NCBI GenBank assembly: GCA_959608595.1
Contig: CAUHTB010000059.1
Coordinates: forward strand, 1 to 5,712
Reading direction: 5' to 3'
Length of the DNA: 5,712 nucleotides
Source: an uncultured Veillonella sp.
GTDB taxonomy: Bacteria; Bacillota; Negativicutes; Veillonellales; Veillonellaceae
The notes beneath the pieces are model-generated. The model was not told the origin of the DNA. It searched no databases and saw only the letters and a list, made by a program, of their open reading frames with translations. Position 1 is the first letter of the stretch. Every line of letters starts with the position of its first letter. Positions 1 to 5,712 of the stretch are shown here, in pieces. The position numbers and the translations under genes are program-made.

Positions 1-626
1 AAGAATCTATTAGTCGCTTAGCACAAATGGCGCGTGCTGCAGGTATTCACATGGTACTTGCTACGCAACGTCCTTCTGTCAACGTTATTACTGGTTCTAT
101 TAAGGCTAATGTACCTAGCCGTATTTCCTTTGCAGTAGGTTCTCAAATTGACTCCCGTACTATTCTCGATATGGCAGGTGCTGAGAAATTGCTTGGTAAA
201 GGGGATATGTTATTTGCTCCAATTGGCGCTAATAAACCAATTCGTGTACAAGGTGCGTTTATCTCTGATGATGAGGTAGAACATCTTGTGGAATTTGTAA
301 AAGCTCAACGTGAACCAGAATATGACGATACTGTTACACAAGAGGCTGAAAAGGAAACCGAAAAAGAATCATCTGAAGAAAATGATATCTACCGCGATGA
401 ATTATTAGAACGTGCTGTTAATCTCGTTATGGAATCTGGTCAAGCTTCTGTGTCTATGTTACAGCGTCGATTCCGCATTGGGTATACTCGTGCGGCTCGC
501 CTTGTTGATACGATGGAAGATCTTAAAATTGTTGGTCCTAGTATGGGTAGTAAGGCTCGAGAAATTTTGATGAGCCCTGAACAAGCTAAGGCGCGATATT
601 TTTCAGACTCCAATGATGAGCAATAA
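1..626 (+). CDS. ftsK: FtsK/SpoIIIE DNA translocase, C-terminal part (5' end outside window)
   Basis: This is the C-terminal 207 residues of an FtsK/SpoIIIE ATP-driven double-stranded DNA pump, which clears chromosome ends from the division septum. The frame is open from base 3 with no start, so the gene begins upstream; the Met at base 27 lies inside the conserved motor and is not the start. Visible residues 1-102 are the end of the RecA-like motor, with the family signatures ATQRPSV, DSRTILD and [12 protein letters not shown]. Residues about 103-128 are a Glu-rich linker. Residues about 129-195 are the gamma winged helix ([19 protein letters not shown]), which in this family reads polarity sequences on the chromosome. 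The Walker A motif and the membrane domain are not in the window. Stop is TAA at 624-626. Family assignment is very secure; choosing ftsK over spoIIIE as the name is convention. Confidence 0.96.
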   Translation, partial: ESISRLAQMARAAGIHMVLATQRPSVNVITGSIKANVPSRISFAVGSQIDSRTILDMAGAEKLLGKGDMLFAPIGANKPIRVQGAFISDDEVEHLVEFVKAQREPEYDDTVTQEAEKETEKESSEENDIYRDELLERAVNLVMESGQASVSMLQRRFRIGYTRAARLVDTMEDLKIVGPSMGSKAREILMSPEQAKARYFSDSNDEQ

Positions 627-674
627 TTAAATGATTACGATATGAGTATTATGTAGATTAAGAGAGGAACGAAA

Positions 675-1127
675 ATGGCTGAATTAGGCGAAGAATTACG
701 ACGTGAACGAGTAAGACGTAATTTAACCTTTAAAGATGTGGAGCAAGTACTGCACATTAAAACAACCTATTTGGAAGCTATCGAAGATGGTAAGTATGAC
801 ATCATTCCCGGTCAGGTCTACGTAAAAGGCTTTATTCGTAATTACGGTAATTATTTAGATCTTGATGGGGATCGCTTGGTAAAAGCCTACCAAAGTCAAG
901 TAGGTGATATAGATACGTTTTCTTTGCGTTCTGTGACGCGTCAAAAGGCACAAGCTGCGCCAAATTTGGTGCAAAGTGAATTCGTTGAATACCAAACATC
1001 CAAAAAGCGTATGTCCTTAGAAACGCGTCAACGTAAACGTCAACGTTCTATCGTACAAGAACGCATTATTTTAGGGATTATTTTATTCTGTATGGCATTA
1101 TTTTTACTATGGTTATTCCTTTTCTAA
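675..1127 (+). CDS. RodZ-like helix-turn-helix protein with C-terminal membrane anchor, no periplasmic domain
   Basis: A 150-residue protein. Residues 1-75 match the RodZ-type helix-turn-helix domain (HTH_25), including LRRERVRRNLTFKDVE and the hallmark YVKGFIRNYGNYLDLD at 49-64. Residues 76-109 are a linker. Residues 110-130 are very basic (KKRMSLETRQRKRQR), as expected for the cytoplasmic face of a membrane. Residues 131-150 form one hydrophobic helix that runs to the last residue. In E. coli, RodZ (about 337 residues) links the cytoskeletal protein MreB to the envelope and has a periplasmic beta domain after this helix; that domain is absent here. The tandem stops TAA-TAG (1125-1130) leave no room for a lost continuation, since ygiQ follows at once. 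The start is supported by AGAGGA at 663-668, six bases upstream. It follows ftsK by 48 bases. A true RodZ role is inferred; a membrane-tethered regulator is the alternative. Confidence 0.88.
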   Translation: MAELGEELRRERVRRNLTFKDVEQVLHIKTTYLEAIEDGKYDIIPGQVYVKGFIRNYGNYLDLDGDRLVKAYQSQVGDIDTFSLRSVTRQKAQAAPNLVQSEFVEYQTSKKRMSLETRQRKRQRSIVQERIILGIILFCMALFLLWLFLF

Positions 1128-1166
1128 TAGTTGATTAGGAATGATAGAAAGGCATTTACTCAATTA

Positions 1167-3128
1167 ATGGATAGATTTTTAGTAACAGAACCTTCGGATA
1201 TGAAGAAACGTGGTTGGGCCGAATTAGATTTTGTCCTCATTAGTGGGGACGCCTATGTAGACCATCCTTCCTTTGCACCTGCAGTTATTGGCAGATACTT
1301 AGAATCCAAAGGGTATCGTGTAGGTATTATAGATCAACCAGATTGGAATGATGTAGAGGCTTTCAAAAAACTTGGTAAACCGCGTCTAGCATCCCTTGTT
1401 ACGGCAGGGAATCTAGACTCAATGCTCAATAAATTTACGGCGGCTAAGAAAATTCGTCGACAAGATGACTATTCTCCAGGTGGAGAAGCGGGCCATCGCC
1501 CAGATCGAGCTACCTTGGTATATGCGAATCGCATGAAGGAGGCTTATAGTGATGTGCCTCTTATTATCGGTGGCATAGAGGCGTCCTTACGCCGATTTGG
1601 TCATTATGATTATTGGTCAGATACTGTGCGTCGTTCTATTTTAGTTGATTCAAAGGCGGATGTACTCATTTATGGTATGGGTGAACTTCAAATTGTAGAA
1701 TTAGCTGATTCGTTAGATCAAGGTAGATTTAAAGAGTCCTTGCCATCTATTCGTGGTATTTGTTATATGGCCAAGGAAATCCCTACCATAGACTATGTTG
1801 AGTGTCCATCTTTTGAGGACATTAAAGCGGATAAGATGGCTTTTGCTGATGCATTCCGTATGCAGTATGATGAACAAGATCCATTCTATGGTCGTATAGT
1901 AGTACAAAAACATGGTGATAGATATCTTGTTCAAAACACACCTGCATTGCCACTTACGCAGGAGGAAATGGATGGCGTATATAATTTGCCGTATACTCGC
2001 AAGTGGCATCCTAAATATGATGATAAGGGTGGCGTACCAGCGTTAAGCGAAGTACAATTTAGCCTTGTTAGTCAACGTGGCTGCTTTGGTAGCTGTTCTT
2101 TCTGTGCCATTACAAATCACCAAGGTCGCATCATTCAAAATCGTAGTCATGAGTCTTTACTTGATGAAGCTCAAACTATGATTAATATGGATAACTTTAA
2201 AGGATATATTCATGATGTTGGGGGCCCTACGGCGAACTTCCGTCATTTAGCTTGTGACAAACAAGCTGTATATGGTGCTTGTAAAGGTCGTACTTGTGCT
2301 GCTCCAGAGCCTTGTGAAAATCTAAATACAAACCATGATGACTATATTGCTTTACTCCGTAAATTACGTAAGCTAAAAGGCGTAAAAAAGGTATTTGTTC
2401 GTTCTGGCTTGCGTTATGACTATGTTCTAGCGGATAACAATAAAGATTTTGTCCGCGAGCTTTGTGAATTTCATGTAAGTGGACAATTAAAAGTAGCGCC
2501 AGAACATGTTTCTAAACGCGTTACCAATATGATGGGCAAAGCTGGTAAGGAAGAGTTCCTCACCTTTAAATCTTGGTTTGAAGAGGCCAATAAAAAGCTT
2601 GGTAAGAAGCAATATTTAGTACCATATTTTATGAGCTCTCATCCAGGTTGTGCCTTGGAAGATGCTATTGAATTAGCTGAGTTCTTACGTGATCAACATA
2701 TGTATCCAGAACAAGTGCAAGACTTTATTCCTACGCCGGGGAGCTTATCGACATGTATGTACTATACGGGCATTAACCCACTGGATGGAAAACCTGTATA
2801 TGTTGCCAAAAAAGGTAGAGATAAAGCTAAGCAGCGGGCCTTAATGCAATATAAAAATATTGAAAATTATGACCTTGTAAAAGAGGCGCTCATTGAAGCT
2901 AATCGACGTGACTTGATAGGGTTTGGACCTGAATGTTTGATTCCACCACGCCCAATTGGTCGGACTAATCGTCCTAGTCAATCTAGTGGTTCTCGTAATA
3001 GTGGGAAGAATAATGATCGTCGCAACGGACGTCAGTCTAGTGAGAAAAGTAGTAAGGGTAGACCCTCTCGTAATGGCATGACCAAAAGTCGCCCATCTAA
3101 TAGTAATCGAGGACGTGGTAGTCGTTAA
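1167..3128 (+). CDS. ygiQ: YgiQ-family radical SAM protein with basic disordered tail
   Basis: A 653-residue member of the YgiQ (UPF0313) radical SAM family, whose reaction is not established. The N-terminal Rossmann-like part carries the family signatures SGDAYVDHPSF (26-36), GIIDQPDW (53-60) and GGIEASLRRFGHYDYW (135-150). The radical SAM cluster motif CxxxCxxC is C306, C310 and C313 (bases 2082-2105) within RGCFGSCSFC. A second family-typical cysteine group, C363, C372, C377 and C383, may bind another metal or cluster. The YgiQ C-terminal region follows (QVQDFIPTPGSLSTCMYYTG). Residues 595-653 are a Ser/Arg/Asn/Gly-rich tail. Start choice: the frame extends back to TTG at 1131, abutting the rodZ-like stops, but that TTG has no ribosome binding site and family proteins usually begin near MDRFLV. 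ATG 1167 has AGAAAGG at 1146-1152, though 14 bases away, so the start is uncertain. Confidence 0.93.
   Translation: MDRFLVTEPSDMKKRGWAELDFVLISGDAYVDHPSFAPAVIGRYLESKGYRVGIIDQPDWNDVEAFKKLGKPRLASLVTAGNLDSMLNKFTAAKKIRRQDDYSPGGEAGHRPDRATLVYANRMKEAYSDVPLIIGGIEASLRRFGHYDYWSDTVRRSILVDSKADVLIYGMGELQIVELADSLDQGRFKESLPSIRGICYMAKEIPTIDYVECPSFEDIKADKMAFADAFRMQYDEQDPFYGRIVVQKHGDRYLVQNTPALPLTQEEMDGVYNLPYTRKWHPKYDDKGGVPALSEVQFSLVSQRGCFGSCSFCAITNHQGRIIQNRSHESLLDEAQTMINMDNFKGYIHDVGGPTANFRHLACDKQAVYGACKGRTCAAPEPCENLNTNHDDYIALLRKLRKLKGVKKVFVRSGLRYDYVLADNNKDFVRELCEFHVSGQLKVAPEHVSKRVTNMMGKAGKEEFLTFKSWFEEANKKLGKKQYLVPYFMSSHPGCALEDAIELAEFLRDQHMYPEQVQDFIPTPGSLSTCMYYTGINPLDGKPVYVAKKGRDKAKQRALMQYKNIENYDLVKEALIEANRRDLIGFGPECLIPPRPIGRTNRPSQSSGSRNSGKNNDRRNGRQSSEKSSKGRPSRNGMTKSRPSNSNRGRGSR
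2949..3125 (+). other. Region coding for the basic low-complexity tail of YgiQ
   Basis: The last 59 codons of ygiQ encode 13 Arg, 4 Lys, 14 Ser and 8 Asn against one Asp and one Glu, a net charge near +15, with no aromatic residue. It includes RGRGSR at the very end. The DNA has short recurring words, such as TCTCGTAAT at 2992 and 3067 and TCTAGTG near 2981 and 3036, consistent with slippage-prone growth of a disordered tail. Basic tails are common in nucleic-acid-binding proteins, but binding here is inference. Confidence 0.75.
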
Positions 3129-3134
3129 TAATGG

Positions 3135-3154
3135 AGAATAGTTTTGTCTATTCT
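3135..3154 (+). other. Weak inverted repeat between ygiQ and the binding-protein gene
   Basis: AGAATAG (3135-3141) and CTATTCT (3148-3154) are perfect 7-base complements around a 6-base loop, starting 6 bases after the ygiQ stop. Only two of seven pairs are G-C and no T-run follows (next bases GGTTTGGG), so it is not a convincing intrinsic terminator. It could slow 3' decay of the upstream message or be chance. Confidence 0.3.
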
Positions 3155-3179
3155 GGTTTGGGAATACGTTATGTCTTAT

Positions 3180-3185
3180 AGGAGG
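3180..3185 (+). promoter_or_regulatory. Strong ribosome binding site for the solute-binding protein gene
   Basis: AGGAGG ends five bases before ATG 3191 and fixes that start. It is much stronger than the sites for the rodZ-like and ygiQ genes, suggesting that this cistron is translated more than its upstream neighbours. Confidence 0.8.
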
Positions 3186-3190
3186 CATAT

Positions 3191-4228
3191 ATGAAACGGT
3201 GGATTGCTCCGGGCGTTTTAGCCCTATTTGTTATAGGAATGTTAACCTATGGCGTAAACTTTTACCATCAAGAACAGTTAGAACATGCAAAAGAACCTGT
3301 TCGTGGTGAGATTACAGTTTATACAGACTTGCCGAACAATATAACTACATTGCTTGCCGATCGTTATGAAGAGGAGAAAAATGTAAAAGTTACAGTTATG
3401 CCTCTTACAGAAGAGCAAATGGCCCAACGGTCGGCTTCAAATGTAGCTGATACATCTGGTGATCTGGTACTTACCTCTGAAGATAATCTCGTTGTAGGGG
3501 CAAATGCAGGGAAATATGCACCTATCGTTAATGAGAGAATTGACGAAGTACGTGATAATCTAAAAGATATAAATGGGTATTGGGTAGGTCTTTGGTATGA
3601 TCCTATTGTATTTGTTCAAAATGACACCTTCTACAATGGGATAGGTAAATATATTACTACTTGGGATACATTGGGCAAACAAGGTGATTGGTCTATTGTG
3701 ATGACCGATTTTGTAGCATCCCAAAATGCAGCTAATTTGTTATATAACATGGTGGAATATAGAGGCGAGCCTGAGGCACTGAACTATTTATATAGCTTAA
3801 AGCCACATATAATACAACATGCCAAGTTCTTGTCTACTCCAGTTCGCTTAACTGCGTTAGGAGAGTCTAATATCGGCATTGGTAATTTGTCTGATGCGGC
3901 CCAATATACTCGTCATGGATATCCGATTAAGGTTATATACCCAACAGATGGAACATCTTATTATGTAACTGGCGCTGCTGTATTAAAAAATTCAAAGCAT
4001 AAAGCAGATAGCGTTGAATTTATTAATTGGTTGTTATCTACAAAGACTGCAAAATATATGGTTGAAAATAATTTCACCTATATATTTACGAATCCAGAAA
4101 TGGATGAGCCAAAAGACTCATTGGGGCACGAGTTGATTTTATGGCCTGTTAATGGTGGTTACACTATAGATGGTAAAAAGTTATTGTTAAATCACTGGGT
4201 TAGCCAAGTGCGCTTCCGCAAGGAGTAA
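3191..4228 (+). CDS. Type 2 periplasmic binding-protein-like protein, probably membrane-anchored, orphan
   Basis: A 345-residue protein with the layout of an ABC transporter solute-binding protein of the type 2 fold, most like the iron/polyamine/sugar (SBP_bac_6/8) groups. Residues 2-3 are basic and about 5-23 are hydrophobic, giving an export signal. There is no lipobox and I see no cysteine in the whole protein, and no clear signal peptidase site, so it may stay anchored to the inner membrane facing the periplasm. The mature part opens with GEITVYTDLPNN (39-50), as these proteins do, then has GYWVGLWYDPIVFVQND (129-145), TDFVASQNAANLLYNM (172-187), and a late hinge-like stretch IYPTDGTSYYVTGAAVLK (249-266). 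The region KADSVEFINWLLS (271-283) resembles the conserved helix near the C terminus of these families. No permease or ATPase gene adjoins it, so the ligand is unknown. It may serve a distant transporter or act as a sensor. Confidence 0.82.
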   Translation: MKRWIAPGVLALFVIGMLTYGVNFYHQEQLEHAKEPVRGEITVYTDLPNNITTLLADRYEEEKNVKVTVMPLTEEQMAQRSASNVADTSGDLVLTSEDNLVVGANAGKYAPIVNERIDEVRDNLKDINGYWVGLWYDPIVFVQNDTFYNGIGKYITTWDTLGKQGDWSIVMTDFVASQNAANLLYNMVEYRGEPEALNYLYSLKPHIIQHAKFLSTPVRLTALGESNIGIGNLSDAAQYTRHGYPIKVIYPTDGTSYYVTGAAVLKNSKHKADSVEFINWLLSTKTAKYMVENNFTYIFTNPEMDEPKDSLGHELILWPVNGGYTIDGKKLLLNHWVSQVRFRKE

Positions 4229-4281
4229 CTCAGTTATATAGATCCTATTACAGGAAGTAAATTGAGAAATAAACTAGTTAT

Positions 4282-4288
4282 GAAAGGA
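4282..4288 (+). promoter_or_regulatory. Ribosome binding site that decides the rimO start
   Basis: GAAAGGA ends six bases before ATG 4295. The same frame is open back to TTG 4262 (preceded by AGGAAG at 4252-4257, only four bases away) and also has ATG 4280. RimO proteins normally begin just before the SLGC motif, which favours ATG 4295. Confidence 0.65.
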
Positions 4289-4294
4289 TATAGA

Positions 4295-5641
4295 ATGGGT
4301 AAGAAATTAGGGTATGTTAGCCTAGGTTGTGCTAAAAACTTAGTAGATACAGAGGTAATGTTAGGCTTATTGAAAGATAATGGCTATACGATTACAGAGG
4401 ACCTAAGCGAAGCAGATCTTATCGTTGTAAATACCTGTACCTTTATTGAGAAAGCAAAAGCCGAGTCTATTAATACTATTCTTGAGGTGGCTCAATATAA
4501 AGAGGATGGTAAATGTAAAGGCCTTATTGTAGCAGGTTGCTTAAGCCAACAATATCAAGATGAATTATTCCAAGAAATTCCTGAAATTGATGCTTTAATC
4601 GGTACAGGTGCATGGGACCAGATTATGGTAGCCGTTGATGCTATTGAACATGGCAATCGCAGTTGTATCATGGAAAATATTACAAATATTTATGATGAGC
4701 GTATGCCGCGTATTCAAACAACGCCTCGGTACAGTGCATATGTAAAAATTGCTGAAGGCTGTAATAATGGTTGTACCTTCTGTATTATTCCAAAGGTGCG
4801 TGGTGCATTCCGCAGTCGTACTATCGAGTCTATTAAGGCCGAAGTAGAACGATTGGCTGCATCCGGTGTTAAAGAGGTCGTTCTTATCGCTCAAGATACG
4901 ACTAGCTATGGTATTGACCTCAACGATGGTAAGCCATTGTTGACTACATTGCTTAAGGAATTAACTACTGTAGAAGGTATCGAATGGATTCGCATGTTAT
5001 ACTTATATCCAACTTTCTTCTCCGATGAATTGTTAGATATTATCGTTAATGAGCCAAAACTTTGTAAATATGTAGATATTCCATTGCAACATGTGAATAA
5101 CGATATTTTAAAACAAATGAATCGTCGTGATGATCGTAATGATATTGAATGTTTGCTTAAGAAGATTAGAAATGCACCGACTCATATTACATTGCGCACA
5201 TCTATCATCGTTGGGTTCCCTGGTGAAACAGATGAACAATTTGAAGAACTTTGTGACTTTGTAAAAGAAATCAAATTCGATAATATGGGCGTGTTTACCT
5301 ACTCTCAAGAGGAAGGTACACCAGCTGGTGCCCGTGAAGATCAAGTCCCAGAAGAGGTTAAAGAAGAACGTTATCATATTCTCATGTCCATTCAAGCAGC
5401 TATTTCTGAAGAGAATAATCGCGATTTAGAAGGTACTGTTGACTATGCAATGGTGGAAGAAATCGAGGACGGCGAGAATGGCACATTACTAGCTAAAGGA
5501 CGCTTGAAATCTCAAGCACCTGATGTAGACGGTAATATGTACATTGAGGACTGCGGTGAAGAGGTTCAACCTGGTGATATTCTTAAGGTACAGGTAGAGC
5601 AGGGCTTTGCGTACGATGTAGTAGCTACGGTTGTAGAATAA
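4295..5641 (+). CDS. rimO: Ribosomal protein S12 (uS12) methylthiotransferase RimO
   Basis: A 448-residue radical SAM enzyme close to the length of E. coli RimO (441). In this family it adds a methylthio group to the beta carbon of a conserved aspartate of ribosomal protein S12 (Asp89 in E. coli, initiator Met counted), using two 4Fe-4S clusters and S-adenosylmethionine in the cytoplasm. The N-terminal methylthiotransferase domain has its three cluster cysteines at C12 (SLGCAKNLVD), C48 (VVNTCTF) and C82 (VAGCLSQQY). The radical SAM motif CxxxCxxC is C156, C160 and C163 in EGCNNGCTFCIIPKVRG. Later family motifs are QDTTSYG, PLQHVNN and GFPGETDEQF. Residues about 375-448 form the TRAM domain that contacts the substrate. 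SLGCAKNLVDTE and the IIPKVRGAFRSR context favour RimO over the tRNA enzymes MiaB and MtaB. No key residue is missing. The gene lies 66 bases after the binding-protein gene and is followed by a cinA-like gene. Confidence 0.95.
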   Translation: MGKKLGYVSLGCAKNLVDTEVMLGLLKDNGYTITEDLSEADLIVVNTCTFIEKAKAESINTILEVAQYKEDGKCKGLIVAGCLSQQYQDELFQEIPEIDALIGTGAWDQIMVAVDAIEHGNRSCIMENITNIYDERMPRIQTTPRYSAYVKIAEGCNNGCTFCIIPKVRGAFRSRTIESIKAEVERLAASGVKEVVLIAQDTTSYGIDLNDGKPLLTTLLKELTTVEGIEWIRMLYLYPTFFSDELLDIIVNEPKLCKYVDIPLQHVNNDILKQMNRRDDRNDIECLLKKIRNAPTHITLRTSIIVGFPGETDEQFEELCDFVKEIKFDNMGVFTYSQEEGTPAGAREDQVPEEVKEERYHILMSIQAAISEENNRDLEGTVDYAMVEEIEDGENGTLLAKGRLKSQAPDVDGNMYIEDCGEEVQPGDILKVQVEQGFAYDVVATVVE

Positions 5642-5643
5642 AA

Positions 5644-5667
5644 CACAGCTCGATTCTTTCGATTGTG
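5644..5667 (+). promoter_or_regulatory. Possible imperfect hairpin touching the cinA ribosome binding site
   Basis: CACA (5644-5647) can pair with TGTG (5664-5667), G5648 with T5663, and TCGA (5650-5653) with TCGA (5659-5662), leaving C5649 bulged and a 5-base TTCTT loop. The last base of the right arm is the first G of the GGAGG ribosome binding site. No T-run follows, so it is not a terminator. It could modestly mask cinA translation, or be chance. Confidence 0.3.
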
Positions 5668-5675
5668 GAGGTGAT
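5667..5675 (+). promoter_or_regulatory. Near-perfect ribosome binding site for cinA
   Basis: GGAGGTGAT matches nine consecutive bases of the consensus complementary to the 16S rRNA 3' end. Its GGAGG core ends seven bases before ATG 5679. It is the strongest such site in the window. Confidence 0.85.
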
Positions 5676-5678
5676 CTG

Positions 5679-5712
5679 ATGATTGTAGAACTTATTTCTA
5701 CAGGTTCAGAAT
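5679..5712 (+). CDS. cinA: CinA-like protein, N-terminal 11 codons (3' end outside window)
   Basis: Only MIVELISTGSE is visible before the window ends. This matches the start of CinA/MoaB-like (MoCF_biosynth domain) proteins, which typically open with a short strand and then STGxELLxG. CinA proteins combine this domain with, in many bacteria, a nicotinamide-nucleotide amidase domain used in NAD cycle repair; neither the remaining motif nor the second domain can be seen. The start is firm because of the GGAGGTGAT site upstream. It lies 37 bases after rimO. In many Firmicutes rimO and cinA are close neighbours, often with pgsA between, which supports the call. The identification rests on 11 residues plus context. 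Confidence 0.75.
   Translation, partial: MIVELISTGSE

Noticed and set aside
27..29. ATG as a start for a small independent protein at the left edge
   Set aside because: The frame is open to the window edge, and the eight preceding codons (ESISRLAQ) continue the conserved FtsK motor, so this is an internal Met.
627..674. Possible promoter before the rodZ-like gene (TATTAT at 647-652)
   Set aside because: The -10-like word has no acceptable -35 at the right distance and no proper extended -10; such words are expected by chance in AT-rich DNA.
1713..2009. Open frame on the minus strand inside ygiQ (98 codons)
   Set aside because: It lies wholly within the well-supported ygiQ gene, its translation resembles no known family, and I see no convincing ribosome binding site. 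It is a by-product of the codon pattern on the other strand.
3135..3160. Intrinsic terminator after ygiQ
   Set aside because: The 7-base stem is AT-rich and is followed by GGTTTGGG, with no T-run.
3144..3172. Possible promoter before the binding-protein gene (TTGTCT, then CGTTAT 17 bases later)
   Set aside because: The -10 match is poor and the -35 overlaps the inverted repeat. It is too weak to list without transcription start data.
2841..3188. Minus-strand open frame over the ygiQ tail (115 codons)
   Set aside because: Its Thr-rich, low-complexity translation is the reverse reading of the Ser/Arg/Asn tail, and it shows no domain.
4595..5395. Two minus-strand open frames inside rimO (4595-4894 and 5108-5395)
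   Set aside because: Both are antisense to conserved RimO domains and show no recognisable protein features.
4295..5641. MiaB or MtaB (tRNA methylthiotransferase) instead of RimO
   Set aside because: The SLGCAKNLVDTE opening, the length and the context of the radical SAM motif fit RimO better.

Overview
The window looks like AT-rich chromosomal DNA from a diderm Firmicute of the Negativicutes, most probably Veillonella or a close relative. This rests on the protein set, the coding style and the strong GGAGG-type ribosome binding sites, not on a database search. All genes lie on the + strand, are packed tightly, and use similar codons. I see no insertion sequence, tRNA or rRNA, CRISPR array, phage gene or recent transfer boundary. 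No gap between genes exceeds about 70 bases.

Layout from left to right. (1) The 3' third or so of an FtsK/SpoIIIE DNA translocase: the end of the RecA-like motor, an acidic linker and the DNA-reading gamma winged helix. (2) A short RodZ-like protein: a cytoplasmic helix-turn-helix domain, a basic stretch and one C-terminal membrane helix, with no periplasmic domain. (3) A YgiQ-family radical SAM protein with a long, basic, disordered tail. (4) A periplasmic-binding-protein-like (type 2 solute-binding) protein that appears anchored by an uncleaved N-terminal helix and has no transporter genes beside it. (5) RimO, the radical SAM methylthiotransferase that modifies ribosomal protein S12. (6) The first 11 codons of a CinA-like protein, cut by the window end.

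Same-strand packing and the lack of any convincing intrinsic terminator suggest a polycistronic block with housekeeping roles: chromosome segregation, envelope or shape, ribosomal protein modification, and CinA-type nucleotide repair. The enzymes do not form one obvious pathway. Two of the four complete genes are radical SAM proteins, so both need iron-sulfur clusters and S-adenosylmethionine. The solute-binding protein lies between them without an evident partner.

The region is mostly ordinary. The points most worth a second look are the RodZ-like protein that stops exactly at its membrane helix, the orphan anchored binding protein, the basic tail on YgiQ, and a possible hairpin touching the cinA ribosome binding site. 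I did not find a clearly new multi-gene system.
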